Assembly (NCBI GenBank): GCA_018340805.1 | Contig: JACMZG010000008.1 | Location: 58,678,281-58,742,280, forward strand | Source of the DNA: Microvelia longipes | Taxonomy: Eukaryota; Arthropoda; Insecta; Hemiptera; Veliidae | Length of the DNA: 64,000 nucleotides | Direction: 5' to 3' | Shown: piece after piece, positions 32,028-45,666 of the stretch | Layout: each line of letters starts with the position of its first letter | How positions within the stretch are numbered: position 1 is the first letter of the stretch | Position numbers and translations under genes: made by a program | Notes under the pieces: model-generated | Database searches by the model: none | What the model was told of the DNA's origin: nothing | The model's input: the letters and a program-made list of their open reading frames with translations, nothing else

Positions 32028-32270
32028 AATATAATAATCAAGTGTTTAATTATCATGGAAAGTTAAGTTTTTCTATATCACTAATAGTTTCCCTCAATAA
32101 AGGGGCAAAAATGTAAAAGGGCGCCCAAAAATATAAACATTGAAGAATTGGAGCTAACTAGTAAGCTAATAAGTTATAAGCTAGAAAGTAATGAAGACAA
32201 GTGTCCAAGCATAAAACATTTTTGTGCTAAAGCACATAAATCGCCAATAATGAAATTAATTTGTAACTAA
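32028..32270 (+). pseudogene. Possible coding remnant with Cys-containing motif
   Basis: 32028-32060 repeats the YNNQVFN segment of 30516. 32088-32270 is then open for 60 codons to TAA and contains KGQKCKRAPKN and, later, KHFCAKAH. A short G-x-x-C-K-R motif followed by a C...H pair resembles small zinc-binding modules seen in large DNA viruses and some eukaryotes, but the match is weak. The two parts are in different phases. Function unknown. Confidence 0.22.
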
Positions 32271-32327
32271 TTTATTTTTGTCTCTTTTGCAGTTAACCCT
32301 TCCTAGAGAGCAAAGTATAAATAATAA

Positions 32328-32432
32328 AAAATCGGGTACTGGGTACCTTAGAACTTTTCCTCACCATATTGGAATTGCACAATACATTTCCAATATACCT
32401 ACGGTATAAATGAGTAACAGTAAAAAAGGACT
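32328..32432 (-). repeat. Internally deleted family A copy
   Basis: Both family A ends occur only about 100 bp apart: AAATCGGGTACTGGGTACC on the left, and CCTACGGTATAAATGAG with flanking A/G on the right. The middle is absent. Confidence 0.65.
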
Positions 32433-35400
32433 AAAATCAACTTTTTGACTCAAGTTTAAGAGCACTTAGAGCAGTTGATAGAGCACTAACGTTAAATTCT
32501 GGATTAAAAAGTAATGCAGTACCTTCAACTTCTTAGTCTAAATGAATTTTAGAGCCTTCAGTAATTTTAAGTGAAGTCATAACACCGCGTTATCCAAAGA
32601 AATATAAACTGAAATTAATTTCAAGTCAATATTTTTATTATTTTAGTCATTCACTAAGAAATGTTGGAGAATTGTTTTTAAAAATCACTATTTATTTCCT
32701 CCAAACATTTTTTTTTACTTAAAAAAATTCTCACGCAGTACACTTAACTTAAAATATAACATTTAACTAAGCCACAAAAGAAACTTGCAATTTTACTCCC
32801 GCAATAATTTTCCCAGCTAATAACTATTATTTTCTTTAGGGAAAAATGAGTTATTCTTTGTACCTTTGGCCATGTTTTATCGAGCAAATTAATTGCTTGT
32901 GAAAAGATAGCTTATTGTATTCTCTAGGGACAAAATAACTATTAATCAATAAATAAAACGGTTCCAATTTGATATGTAAAACAAAAGCTATAAATCGAAT
33001 ACCATTTCATGAATCATATAAATAGCCCTAACGTAAAAATATTGCTTTCACTTATTACTATCAATCCCGCCATAGAGCCAAATTACAGTGTAATACAATT
33101 CTAAAATAGCTCCAAAGATATAAATCACGATCAAGAGAGTTTACAAATAAGGTGACATTCAAGAACTTTTTCTGACCTAGCTAGAAAGTATATTTTTTCT
33201 ATGAAACTAAAAGAAGCAGAAATAGTTTGTCTGCATAATCGTGCAAGTAAACAAGATGTTTTAAAAACAAATTTTCAAGTTTCCAACAGCAATCCTGAAA
33301 ACTTGACCTCATTTAGAAATGTATTCAGTCCTAACCACTAACTACAACCCCTTGAACTGATAAATTACTCTCAAGTAAGCCAGAAGTTTCGTAATAGATA
33401 ATTAAGTCAAATACATTTTAAAAGTATGAGATGAATCAAATAAATATTAAACTAATTAATTTAACCCCTTTTCATTTTGATAGAAAGCATTTAATTATTT
33501 GTAATACATTCCCATACAAAACATTCTTCCATTCAGATGGGTAATAAAACTCTTTAGGTGATACCAATGAAAATATTTTGATGGATAACGCTTTATAGGG
33601 TGGTCCCAAATAAATAAGTACTCTGTAATACATTAATGCTCTGTAATTCGTATCACGTAAAAGCTATAATCGTATACACGGTTTATATTGGTCGTAATAT
33701 TAAAGGCAAACACACAAAGTATGGTTTGACAAAAACTCGACTTTTTAATTGAGTTTGTGTTGACGGACAGGACAGGCTTTGGGTTATACTACCATAGTGT
33801 ATATTTTTTCATTGGACTTATTTTTACCTTGCCTTCATTTGACTGCATCTGCCCTGCACAGTTGGGTAGGCTAAATGTGCTCCATTTCTTCCAATATATG
33901 GCACATTGAGCTTATTTTTAGGACTTATATCCTTCTTCTACATTGCCATAATTTTTTTATCATTTATCCATACTTATCTGACTTAATAAAGTAAGTAGGT
34001 CACCTTTATAATAGAGTTTGATATTGAGCGCGCCTATTGCTAATGCATTACGTTTGAATACAATTTATTGTAACATCAATAAATTGTTATGAAAAAAATA
34101 ATCATAATCATAAAATTGTCTTTATAATCAATAAAGACAAGAAAGACAATTTCCCGATTTTTAAAAATTTTGTTGACTCGGCAAACCTGCTTTAGCCACA
34201 TTACCGGGTTCTACTCCACGCTATATAAGCCATCTCATTAGCGATATAGTGGATATATTAGTCAAGCTAGTATTGATATTAAGTAAGATCATTAATCAAA
34301 AAATTAAAAAAAAATCTATACATATAAATTATAATGAGCACTAGAATAAATGAACAATAAAGGACTAAAAATGCAAATAAAATAATGAGCAAACGTATAT
34401 GTTGAAGGTTTCATTTTATTGTAGTAAAATAAAAACGTAAAAGCTGTCTCAAGTACCTCTTTCCCTTCTTTTTAAAAAGAAAGGTAGAGAAGGACTTTCT
34501 TCAACTAAACAGATAAAAGAGTAAAAAAGATAGATATTAAAAGAATAGCAAAAAGTTCGGGGTTTTATAGCAGCTCATGCTGATTCAGTAAGATACAGTG
34601 TAAATACGGTAATCTTTTTACTCCAAAATATTTAGATCTTATCACAGAGGTCTGGGAAATTCTATTAAACTTTTAAGTTTAAAAACAAAATTCCAGAGGA
34701 ATATTTATCCAAGGAAAGTTAGATTGCAACAATAACAATTATTGCCTCAACCCATCCAGTCTAGTTGGAAAGAAATTAAAGCTAATCCCGAGTTTCTATT
34801 ACACAAATCTCGAGTTTTAAAACTTTTATGAAATAAAGTAACGTTAAAACTGTCTTTAATACTATTAGTTCTAATTTGATGTTTGATTCATAATTTTTCT
34901 TCTTGCCCAACTTTGTTTAAGGGTTAGTTGCTACTAAAAGGTAAAAACCCCTCCCAACCAAATGCACATTTTTATTTTTAAAACTAATTAGAATGTTTTG
35001 TTTTTTTGTGTGGAATTGGATTAGTAAGTTAATTATCTAATTATTTTTACAAACTAGTGACTTTATAAAGCCACACATCTACTTTTAAAGAAAATTAGGC
35101 AACTAAGGATGTCAGAATGGGGTGTGAGGAGGGAGATTTGCAAAGATACACCTCTAAAGTCAAATACGGACACATTGAAATCAAATTCCAGACGCATAGA
35201 AATACGAAAACAGTACGGACAGTAACATTATTGCAATCATAATTCAAAAGTTTCTCTCATACAAAATTAATAGCTTAAATAAACATTCGGCCTAAAATTG
35301 TCTAAAAATTTCTTAAATTAATTAGAGTCATCGGTAAAAAACTATTTATGATCATCATAGAAAAAACCTTCTTCTCACAATCCATTCTTTGCTTTAACTT

Positions 35401-36403
35401 CACATCACGCTTTACAACTTGAGCAGAAGCATTACTACTTGTTACTTCGTCACAAGTTGTAACGCCTAAGTAACAAGCAATGCATAAGTATGTAATGCCA
35501 AAGTAAACGAGTAGAAATGCGCAAAAACATCGTAAAAATTAGTAAAAACTGAGCTAGCGATGAATGCGAAAAACGATGACAAGTATCATTTTTAAAATTA
35601 TGTTAAAATTTTGCTTATTTTAGATTCAGATTTTCCGGTTATTTTAACTAGTAATTTAGTAGGGGGTTTCTAGTTTCATAAACAACATTTATTGGGTTCT
35701 TCATCGGGATAAATAGATGAAACCTTTAAAATGTTTCGTCCTCTTATCGAAACGTTGAAACCCTTCATTTGACTCAATAAAACGGGTTGATGACGTAACT
35801 AAGACTTCGTTACAAAGAGTTCTTGTCCTCTTTAAGGATAATTTTTGTTGCAAGTTTAATTTAAAATACTAATCTGATCGAACTTCTAACTATAGCGTGT
35901 TTACAATAATTCTCAACAAATACACACACAAATAAACACAGATACAGATACACAGTATGTATTTGTATTTAATAGCGATAGAAAGATTTAAATCTATTTA
36001 AATAAATTTTTCAAAGGAGATTCGCCAATAGGACATAAAATTTAATAATTTCAATTTTGTTCTCAAAGGAAAAACAGGGATTTGGTTATCTGGTAACATT
36101 AGAAAGTTTTTTTTTATCCAAAAATGCCGATATATTACAATAGCTAAGAGAAAAGATTATAATGAATAAACTTTGGGATGCTAGAAGAGGTACAAGGATC
36201 AATACTTGCCGGAGACAGATGGTTTTAAATCTAGACCCGGATCAACCTCGGGACTGAGGTGCCAAAATTGATGCTGACAAACCTTGACTTAGGAATACCC
36301 CCTACTTTATTCGGTAAGCAACGAAAAAAGCACTGAGTATAAGATAAAAAAATTATACAATTTTAGATCAACGGATTAATTAAATATTGAGAAGATAACG
36401 ATA
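32433..36403. other. Long non-coding stretch
   Basis: No gene is seen. A patch at 35690-35800 has repeated GATGAAAC/GTTTCG words and may be an old element. AATTGTCTTTAT and AAAGACAAT near 34110-34145 form a weak hairpin. No open frame above chance length. Confidence 0.5.
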
Positions 36404-36605
36404 CAACGGAACTAAAAAGAAGGTAAAGAAATAAAGAACTTAAACTTAATTATAAAAACTTAAAGAGTATTGACAGTAATATCAATCTATGTTTAATAAA
36501 TCTACAACGGAACTAAAAAGAAGGTAAACAAATAAAGAACATAAACTTAACTATGAAAACTTAAATAGTATTGATAGTAATATCAACTTATATTTAATAA
36601 ATCTA
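36404..36605 (+). repeat. Tandem duplication, two 101-bp units
   Basis: Units 36404-36504 and 36505-36605 both begin CAACGGAACTAAAAAGAAGG and end TTTAATAAATCTA, with scattered substitutions and no indels. Confidence 0.88.
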
Positions 36606-38130
36606 TTTTCACTATAAGTGATGTAGAAAATATCTAAACTGAAAACTAATGTTACATCTAAATCAATAAGTAATTTTCAGGCTGTCTGAATATCTTCTCT
36701 CAGATTTAATCCGGAAAATGAACGTACATACATTTTAAAAGTATAAAAAACAATCTCATAAGCATCGTTTTCAGATGAAAATTCGCTAAACAAAACCCTC
36801 TCAAGCGCCAATTTTAGATAATAGTTTTATTACCATTATATTACAAGTAGTAGTAATAATATAGGTAACAATAATGCATTGCAACTCTTCAAAGGTAATA
36901 TCTGCGGGAACAACCTCAGGTGATTGTGTCAATTGTTACGCTCCAAGTGTTTTCTAAACTTTGCTACAATTTATTTGAACAATAACCCCGTGTAAACTAA
37001 GAACGTAACCTGGGATGCGAACTCCAGACCTTCGCGGTGTCAAAGGTCAGTATAAATACTGACATATTACCGATCTGATAATATTTATCGCAATTTTAAG
37101 TAATAAAATATAATTAGAAACAGCAATGTTAATTAAGATTTAGTTTTTATAACTAAATTAAAAAAGACGCAGATTTGAATAAACAACAAATAACATAAAC
37201 TCTAGTTAAACAAGCAAATTAAAATGTTTTCAATACAGCATTAGACCTGCAAATGATACGATAATGACCCCGAAGGCAATTCTAACAGTTAACATGCTCA
37301 ACATGACAAAGCTAACCTTTATTTCAACAACAAAGTGATTTTATGTATTGAGATGGATAGCATTAGTAAAATTTATAAGCTAAAACAATGTAAACCAAAT
37401 ACATAAAATACATACTACAAGTACATACATACTACTAATACAACTACAAAACAACATGTTCGGTTTTAGAAGTAATTGTATCAGTAAATGTTGAGAGATA
37501 TCGTAAAAATCGAATTTACAATTATTTAATGCGATACGAATATAACAAACAGTAGTGAAGCCTAATTAAATTTAACGAATACTAATAATTTTTGAGACAC
37601 TCTGACGGCCAGGAAAACTGTTATTGTTACGTAATAACGTAACAATTTGTTTTATAAACTTTTTTTTTATCAAATAAATCCATACGTGCATTGAATAATT
37701 TGGTGAATGTAGATTTTGTTGACTTGTCCACACAATGAGCTTAAAAGTCCCAAACGATATAAAAACACTATTTCAGAGAGAATTTAAATGTAAGAAACTA
37801 AAAAATACCTTTTGAGCGTTGTGAGGAAAATTATTAAATTTTTCTTATCATATGGGAAGGGAATAAAGTGAAATGTCAGGTAATTAGTAAGGGGACACGT
37901 GATTTCTAAATTCTGTTAGCTGATATATAATAAGGGTAAGCTGATACTATTTTTTTGTATTCCCCATTTTGCTTAGCCACTATTGAGATTTGAAATTTTC
38001 TACAACGCTAAAAATAATTTATAATGAATCGCACTTCGTTATAATTTGTCTAATTCGTTTATCATTGTTACAAATTCCTAAAGAAACGATTAACTAATGA
38101 GACTGAGGTCATGAAAATGGAGTAAGAATT
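36606..38130. other. Non-coding A+T-rich DNA
   Basis: CTCATAAGCATCG...ATGAAAATTCGCTAAA at 36758-36792 is the end motif also seen at 22365, 25740, 39125 and 44915. A weak box B-like word lies at 37018-37032. No gene. Confidence 0.45.
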
Positions 38131-38137
38131 TTGTCTG

Positions 38138-38138
<1 letters not shown>

Positions 38139-38195
<57 letters not shown>

Positions 38196-38203
38196 ATATA
38201 TAA
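38139..38203. repeat. (TA)n microsatellite
   Basis: About 65 bp TA tract with two phase slips. Confidence 0.9.
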
Positions 38204-38754
38204 CACATCTTGCCACGCTTAAGGTTGAGCGTAAAAAGTCTAAAATTGTGAGGCAAAGTCTCGAGGTATCCTGAACTCAATTTTAAATATTAAATTTAAT
38301 TTTGACAAACCAAATCTTTAAGAAATATAATCTAAACATGGAAAATGTACAGCAACCCGCGGATTAAAACGTCATTCTCATTACAAATGGAGTTAAATGA
38401 TTTTGAGAAAAAGCATTGCTAGTCGGAATCCAACCAAGCATACATATCTAGAATGAAATAGTAGGTTTTCAGACGACTTTTAAAAAACATTTTCTGCAAT
38501 GCAAACCTACACATAACTCTGTATGGAAACCAACTGTATGTGACATCGATTAATAGAGCTTGAACATTGTGTGTTAGCATAGAGAGTCTTAACGCTTTAA
38601 ACCATCGCTTTCAATGTTTATTTGACAGTAAACTATATGCTTGATGAAATGCTACAATTGCGAAATTTCAAGCTCTTTAAATGTTAAGTATTTCTATAAA
38701 ATAAGTAAACTAAAGTAAAAAGTTTAAAGCCAAGAAAATATCAGAGTTAAAAAA

Positions 38755-38977
38755 GTTGTGTACAGTGTACCTTGAAACTTTTTCTCACCATATAGTGACC
38801 ATAAAGTGACTTCCTAGTAATTTTATATAGTATCAGCATTATGTTAAATACATTTATTGTAGACAATAATAAAAATTGGCACTACGCGGCGTCAGCGGTG
38901 GGACTGCTTCGCGGACACTTGATTGTTTCCACTTTTCCTTGAAAATGCACTAAAAAGCGTCAAGATACAAACACACC

Positions 38978-39029
<52 letters not shown>

Positions 39030-39440
39030 TATATATATTATATATATAATATATATATTTATATTTTTATCAGCAATACCCTCATTTAAACAATTAACGT
39101 CCCTCCTCTCCCCTTCCCTTTATAAACTAAATCTCATAAGCTCATTTGCTTTCTTTTCTTCGCTAAAAAACATATCGGATTCGCGACGCTCATCCTCACT
39201 ACTTTTCACTCGTCTTTAGAATATAAAAAACATACAATGTATATTTTAGTACGTCTTCAGACTCACATTGCTCTGAGATAGCAAATTCATTCGATTTATT
39301 TCCAACTATGATAACAAACACACACATATACAGACAGACAACTATGTTAAACATACTTAGGAGGTATTGAAACACCTAAAACGGATAATTCAGAAGATAT
39401 CCCGGTTTCGCATTTTTAGCGCAAATACAATACTTTTAGA
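38755..39440 (-). repeat. Nested repeat mosaic (family A, D and TA tract)
   Basis: It begins with the family A end (GTACAGTGTACCTTGAAACTTTTTCTCACC). It then has a short family D fragment with GCTTCGC at 38906-38912, a (TA)n tract at 38990-39062, the CTCATAAGCTCAT...TTCGCTAAA end motif at 39127-39165, and a family A body from 39175 to 39440 on the minus strand. The order resembles the 44223-46195 locus in broken form. Confidence 0.55.
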
Positions 39441-42240
39441 ATATAACTTGGGTAAAAACGAGGAAAAGTAATAAAAATCAATAACACTATGTTCTTTAAC
39501 TTACTTTTTTTTGGGACGAAGTGGAAAGTATCATAAATTGTTAACAATACCTTGTTAAAATTTTAGTTAGAGTAGGGGTAAGAGACGTTTGCCACACTGT
39601 ATTATCAATAATGGATTTTGACAAGATCGCCAAGCTTATAATATTGACATCTACTTTTTAAAATGTCAACGTCAAAATAAAAACCCAAGGTTTGGTTTTA
39701 ATACAGGCAGAAATAAAAACTTTCTTTTATGAATTCAATAAAAAACTAATATTCCAGCAGTGAAAACGGAAATGCTTTGTTAACATTTTAACTATGTCAC
39801 TGAGAAGAAATAAGGGAACGAAAACGAGAAAAAATGTTATTGAGAGAGAGAGAGAGAATGTAGAAAATGAAATTAGAAATCACATACTTGTGACTTTATA
39901 GAGAAAAATATTATTTTTCTGTTTTCCCAACAGAATAATACAAGTGTTAGCATAACATAACAAAAATACAGGCAGAACCTACTCGAGTGTAAAATTGTAA
40001 AGACAGTAAAAATAAAATTTTCTCCCTTAAAAGCACACAAGGTTATCAGGAGTTATAAAAAATCGCTATTTCATAATTTGACTATTGTAACTTCTACTTA
40101 CCTATGTATATCCCAAACTGAGATTTCTCCTTAATATTTCCTTTTACAGTTTTTGAACGTCTTAAGTAGTTTTTATATCATGTTTTCTTTAAATAGAAAA
40201 GTTTTATTTGGACCTCTATTTAAGAATTATCTTATATTCTTTTGGACCTACTCCTTCACAAATAAATAATGGTTTACTTCGTATAAAAAGTCTTATTGGA
40301 ACCTCTATTTTAAATTATTATTTATTATTCTTTTGGACAAATTTTTGTGCAAATACAAATACAGTGTAATACAAAATAGTGTATTTGCATAAAAATTAAA
40401 AAATAATAATAAATAAATAAAATAGGAACTTAATTTTTAGATTTATGTAGAAGAAGAAATGTATCATTTTAAATTTTGTTTATTTCATGACAAAGAATAT
40501 TCGAATAAGAATTATAAATCATATCCTCCAACCCTTTAGGGTGCCTTGAATAAAATCCGATTTGGAAAAATATTTTAAAGAAGATATTTTAATCTATGAA
40601 ATTGTAAATTTATGTAATTTTGTAAAGGCTATTATTATTATTTATTATTATAATTCTTTTGGACACATTTCCTCTTAATGTATATAATATTTTTCTTTGT
40701 ATGCGTTTTTTGGTCAAGCAAATTTTTTTGATAAGCATAACTAATATTATAGTTGACTTGGTACACCAATACTGTTTTAATTAAATCAACTATTCGCACA
40801 CTTTTTATGGTTTTATTTTAAAGTATGTCATCATAATGTAAGTTAACAAACTGCAAATATTAGAAAGAAACAAAATACTATTTAAAACATTAATGAAATA
40901 TTAAAAATAAAATTTTGAAGATACAGAAAAATAAAAAAATCAAATATGCCCTTTTCTCAGGGACCACTACCTAAAGTGCTTGGTGTGACCTATACTGTAA
41001 GTAAATCGCTGTATTCCACAAGTGTCACAAGAGCAACATACTAAAACAGTATCTAGAGTTTTGTACCTCACAGAGTACTGGCATAAATAACAAGGATTTG
41101 ATTGGTCAGTTGACAGTTCGCAAGTGGAGAAGAGCAAATAGTAATCTTACGACTTTTCAACTATATTTTCCATATACATTTATAAATATCTTATACATAC
41201 AAAAAGGTAAATATTAAATGTTATAAAATCTAAATTTAATTTTGATATTGCCAGTCATTTTGAAAATATTAACATTTGAATGTATAAACATTATGGCACT
41301 AAAAATGCTCAAAGAAAGTAAATTTATAATATTATTTACAACATTGTTAAGCTAAGTTTGTAGTAAAGCCTGAGTTCCACAATAGATTATTATTATATAC
41401 TACACTGGTAAGAGTGAAACAATAATTATTGTGTCTTAATTAAACTATTGATTCAATTAATTTAGTGATTGGGTAGACTTTAAACCATAAAATTAAATGC
41501 CACAATTTACATTATTTGCTGGTATGTACATAATTGCGAAGTCAAAGAATAATTTTACTTATTATTCATTATTACTTATATTAACTTCACCTGGATTATA
41601 AACACAAATAAAAAAAGAATAAAAAATGTTTAATCTTAAAATAAAAATATGTTTATATTTCACCACAAATAATAAAAGCTATTCCTTGATTTCTAAGTAA
41701 ATACAAATGTTTATTTCTTCATTTGACATTTTAAAAGTGCACATCAGGGTTTTGATAAATAATTAATTATAATTTAGAATCAGTAGAATAGATTATAAAA
41801 GCTTTTCCAAAAGATTTTACAGGAATTATTAAGATTTATTGAAGGTATAAGGGAGCGTGCTTTACAGCATTAAGCTTGAGAAGATGAGACCCACTCTCAC
41901 CTCTAAGCAATTTAGCCTCGAGGAAAACCTTTTAATATAAACGATCTTAAGATAAGATAGAAATACTACATTTCTACATAGGTTACACACCTAGTTCATT
42001 AAACCACTAAACTATTTTGTAATCGATAACTTTACTAATTGCTAAATTATTAAAAGTTAGAATATTAACAAGAGGTTGTTCATTCAAAAATCGAGAACAC
42101 AATAATTGATTTGGTACTTTAAGTTCTTAGCAGAAAATTGGAACCGCTAAATACAAAGTGAAATAAATATTATTTCATTTAATGCGTTAAATGAAAAATA
42201 AATTTTTGCTGTGTCATCATTGACACAGAACGGTTGATGA
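39441..42240. other. Non-coding A+T-rich DNA
   Basis: (GA)n at 39840-39856. Three degenerate copies of a 55-60 bp word ending ATTCTTTTGGAC lie at about 40195-40245, 40288-40338 and 40620-40662. No gene. Confidence 0.5.
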
Positions 42241-42249
42241 GGGTGTAAA

Positions 42250-42480
42250 AACATTATTTTCCAGATAGCACAAATAGATCTAAAGATTGATTTTTGTACC
42301 AAGTCTCTACTCTGGGAGGTACGATGAACACACATATTAAGACAGACAAGTTTGTGAAAACCACTCAAGAGGTCTTAAAAACACCTGAAACGGTAATTCT
42401 AGCTAAATCCCGGTTTCGAATTTTTAAAAAAACAATACTTTTCTTAAATACCTACGGTATAAATAAGGAAAAATTGAAAA
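42250..42480 (-). repeat. Family A fragment
   Basis: Contains GATTGATTTTTGTACCAAGT, GGGAGGTACGATGA, TTGTGAAAACCACTCAAGAGG, ACACCTGAAACGG and the CCTACGGTATAAAT palindromic end. An open frame (42294-42497) is a by-product. Confidence 0.7.
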
Positions 42481-42862
42481 GCCGACTCTCATTTTGACAT
42501 GAGAAGTGACGGTGGTCTGCTTTACACCAATGGCAAAATAAATATCAAGAATAAAAAAAATCGGCACTGAAGGTAATAAAAGCATTTTTTAATAAAAATA
42601 TAGTTTGGATCAACGTTCCAAAAACTAAAGAAAAAAAATTACGTAAATAATAATCGTCAGTGTTGTAAAAAATAATATTTTTTATACTTTTTCAAGAGCG
42701 AAAATTTCCCATCTTTAATACATCGAATTACATCACTACAACTAAAATTTTTGTCCATTTCAAATGTTGACGAATAACCACAACATTATGGATTCCATTT
42801 CAAAACTAAACAATATGCAAAACATAATTTAAATAAAAAATAATAAGTCAACTAAAATAGTA

Positions 42863-43365
42863 TTTCTTTTCCTCATTTATACCGTTTTCCTCATTTATAC
42901 AATACGAAAAGTATTGTTAGCAAAAAATCTGAAACCGGTATGTCACTAGAATTATCCGTTTCAGGTGTTTTTAAGGCCTCCTGAGTGATTGTCACAAAGA
43001 TGTCTATCTGTACGTGTGTGTGTGTGTATTTATACGTGTGTGTATGTCAGATATCATTGTAGCTCCCAGTGCAGTTATAAAACCTTGTACACAAACCAAT
43101 CTATAGGTGTAGTTGTGCTGTTCAGAAAATATTTTTATGACGTCATTAACCCGCAATAATGACTCATCAAAGGTTAGGAATATATATAAAACCCGGAAAA
43201 ATGTTGCGATCAGATTTAGAGTTGTCGTATAAATTCACCGATTTGTATATTGAGGACGAGGGAAGTGAATCTAAAAAAGGAAGAATGAGCGTAGCGATGC
43301 CGATGTGATAAGGAAAAGTCCCAAGGTACCGATTACCATGGAAATTCGTACCCGATTTTTATTAA
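42863..43365 (+). repeat. Family A copy
   Basis: Runs from TTTCTTTTCCTCATTTATACC (with a local duplication of that word) through CCGTTTCAGGTGTTTTTAAGG, the (TG)n run, GTAGCTCCCAG, a TGACGTCAT at 43138 and GAATGAGCGTAGCGATG to GTACCCGATTTTT. It is one of the more complete copies, about 500 bp. Confidence 0.75.
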
Positions 43366-44222
43366 ATTCTTAGTTAATTAAATTATCAGATAAGATAAAT
43401 GGGAATCAATTTTTACAAGGAATAATAAAACGTCTAGAAAAGGCTTTTCTAAACGTCTTATAATAAGAAAAGATAAAAAGGTAGATCGTAAATTATGAAC
43501 TGTCTCAAAAATCTAAGAGAGCTTTCTTTTCAATAGGATTATAGGTTTTACTGTATAAAATAATGCTTTCAAAAGGATAATCAATAGCAAGCAGCTGGAA
43601 AATAATGCTTATTTATAACTTTGTCATACAAACTGCAACTAACACCTCTTCCAACAAACTTTTTAATAAATATTTTATCATTTTCGTTTATTAAAGTAGA
43701 GGGTATAACAGCTTGTGCACTTGAGTCATAAACAGGTAGTGTACATTTTAACTTTAGTAACAGATTATAAATTACTAACTTTCTTCTAAAACGAATTATC
43801 TATAGTTCTGAATTTTCATTTACAGTCAAAAATTTAGGGATTTTTGTGAGGTTGTAAAAATAGATGATAATAAAAAAATATAGAGTGTATTAACAGAAAT
43901 AAACTGGAGCAGAGACGAAAAACACTTGAATATGGCACTAGTAATGTTGAGAATGCTTGAACTACTCATAAAGAGTACTAAAGAGCAAAGTTACTTGAAA
44001 AAAAAATCAATATCCCAAAATATAACAAAAAGAGTAATAAGTAGCGTTCCTACTCATAATAAAGGGCTAAGTGCTGGGGACCAAAATCATTTGTATAGTC
44101 CTTTTAAAAGTATTATATAAATTATACATTAATTATAATAAATAATTTAAATTAAATAAATTATTCAAATTATTAAATAACAATTTGATATATAATTATA
44201 TTAATTATTTTACATATATTTT

Positions 44223-44912
44223 TACTTTTCCTCATTTATAGCGTTGGTATATAGGAAAAGTGTGGTGTGAGCAAAAAAAATCCGAAACTGAGATGTCACC
44301 ATAATTATCCGTTTAGGTGTTTTAAGGCCTCCTAAGTGGTTTTTACAAAGTTGCCTGTCTGTATGTGTGAGTGTGTTATCATCATAGCTACCAGTGTAAT
44401 TATGCTAGAGAGTTACAAATATCAATTAGTTATATCAAATAGGAAAATTTTATGGCGCCATTAACCTGCAATAATGGCTGAAAATTTTGAAAAATCATAC
44501 ACCGCGAAAAAATGTTGCGATCAGATTGAGATTTGGCACATATAAAGCCAGGCAATTCATAAGACTTACATATGTGCTAAGTTGCATCTCATTATCTGCA
44601 TTAGTTCAATTTTTATAACATGACTTGTGTAAATTGAGTTAAACAACAATTAAGTTGAAATTTGGTACAAGTGTATACTTTAACGGTGTAAAGGTATGGA
44701 TATACATAATAAGTATATCCATGATATCCAAGATTTTTGTTGGATCATAAAAGTTAAACTGTATCCGAGCCTGGATGTGACAGCTGGGAATGAAAAGGAT
44801 GTATTTAATATCAGAGGACGAGCGAAGCGAATCCGAAGCAGGGAGGATGAACGTAGCGAATCAGATGCGAGGAAAAGTACCAACGTACCCCGAACCCGAT
44901 TTTTAGCGAATT
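44223..44912 (+). repeat. Family A copy, full-length-like (about 690 bp)
   Basis: Starts with ACTTTTCCTCATTTATAGCG and its partner GGTATATAGGAAAAGT, an imperfect palindromic end. It ends with a GAGCGAAGCGAATCCGAAGC stretch containing GCGAAGC at 44822-44828, then CGAACCCGATTTTT. The 101-codon frame 44696-45001 runs across the boundary with the next element and is not conserved in other copies. Confidence 0.78.
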
Positions 44913-45035
44913 TTCATAATGAAAATGACGCTTATGAGGTTGTTCGGATGACGGAAGTTGAGGGTGGGAGAGAGTGGAATCGGTTCCTATTGGCTTCCTG
45001 ATAACAAAAATATATGTCCGAAAAAAGTTTATATA

Positions 45036-45074
<39 letters not shown>

Positions 45075-45465
45075 TATATATGTATGTAAGAGTTTCTACC
45101 CTTTCGTATGGCGAACGATAACTCTCGAAGGCGTTCTCAAATTGAAACGAAACTTTGCAAATCGCGAGATGTTGAGGAGGTTACGAGGCCTATTGTTTAT
45201 AAAAACATTATGACGTCATCAACCAAAGTTATGACGTCATGAAAAAAAAAATTTTTTGAAACTTAAAATGGCTTTAAAACAAGGTATCTAGTATTTAGGT
45301 AGACGGCTAGCTGAATCGATTAAGACCAATTTCAGCTCAATCGAACCATCACAAATGGCGCAATCGGTATACATATATATATAATCTTGTATATATGTAT
45401 ACGTCTAGGTCAAAGACTCGTACGATATCTGTTGGGTTCAGTAGTGTTAGAGGGTGGGGATATAG

Positions 45466-45473
45466 TATAAAAG
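45466..45473 (+). promoter_or_regulatory. TATA box of composite element, copy 2
   Basis: TATAAAAG, conserved with 25075-25068. It lies 33 bases before the ATG at 45499, so a start site at the usual distance would give almost no leader. Confidence 0.5.
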
Positions 45474-45498
45474 AGAGACCTCTACCTCTTGCTCCATC

Positions 45499-45666
45499 AT
45501 GGTAAGCCTACTGTCCCAGAGAGACAGGGCAAAAAAGGCTTCCACTGAACCACGCCGAGCTAAGCAGACCCGTAAAGAGGAAGAACATCGAAGTAGTCTT
45601 TATATGGTCGAAGTTATTCTAAAACGAATGCGACCAGTTTCAGCTCAATCGGACAATCCTAAGTGA
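45499..45666 (+). CDS. Short basic ORF in composite element, copy 2
   Basis: 55 codons from ATG to TGA at 45664-45666. It starts MVSLLSQRDRAKKASTEPRR and continues through an Arg/Lys/Glu-rich stretch to SSLYMVEVILKRMRPVSAQ. It aligns with the copy at 24836-25006 without gaps; that copy reads on 13 codons further. ATGGTAAGC at the start also fits a splice donor, so the ATG choice is uncertain. No domain is recognised. Confidence 0.35.
   Translation: MVSLLSQRDRAKKASTEPRRAKQTRKEEEHRSSLYMVEVILKRMRPVSAQSDNPK

Noticed and set aside
37005..37075. tRNA gene or SINE head
   Set aside because: A box B-like GAGTTCGCATCCC is present on the minus strand, but no good box A and no cloverleaf could be drawn.
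44696..45001. 101-codon open frame
   Set aside because: It spans the junction of family A and the composite element and is not kept in other copies of either.
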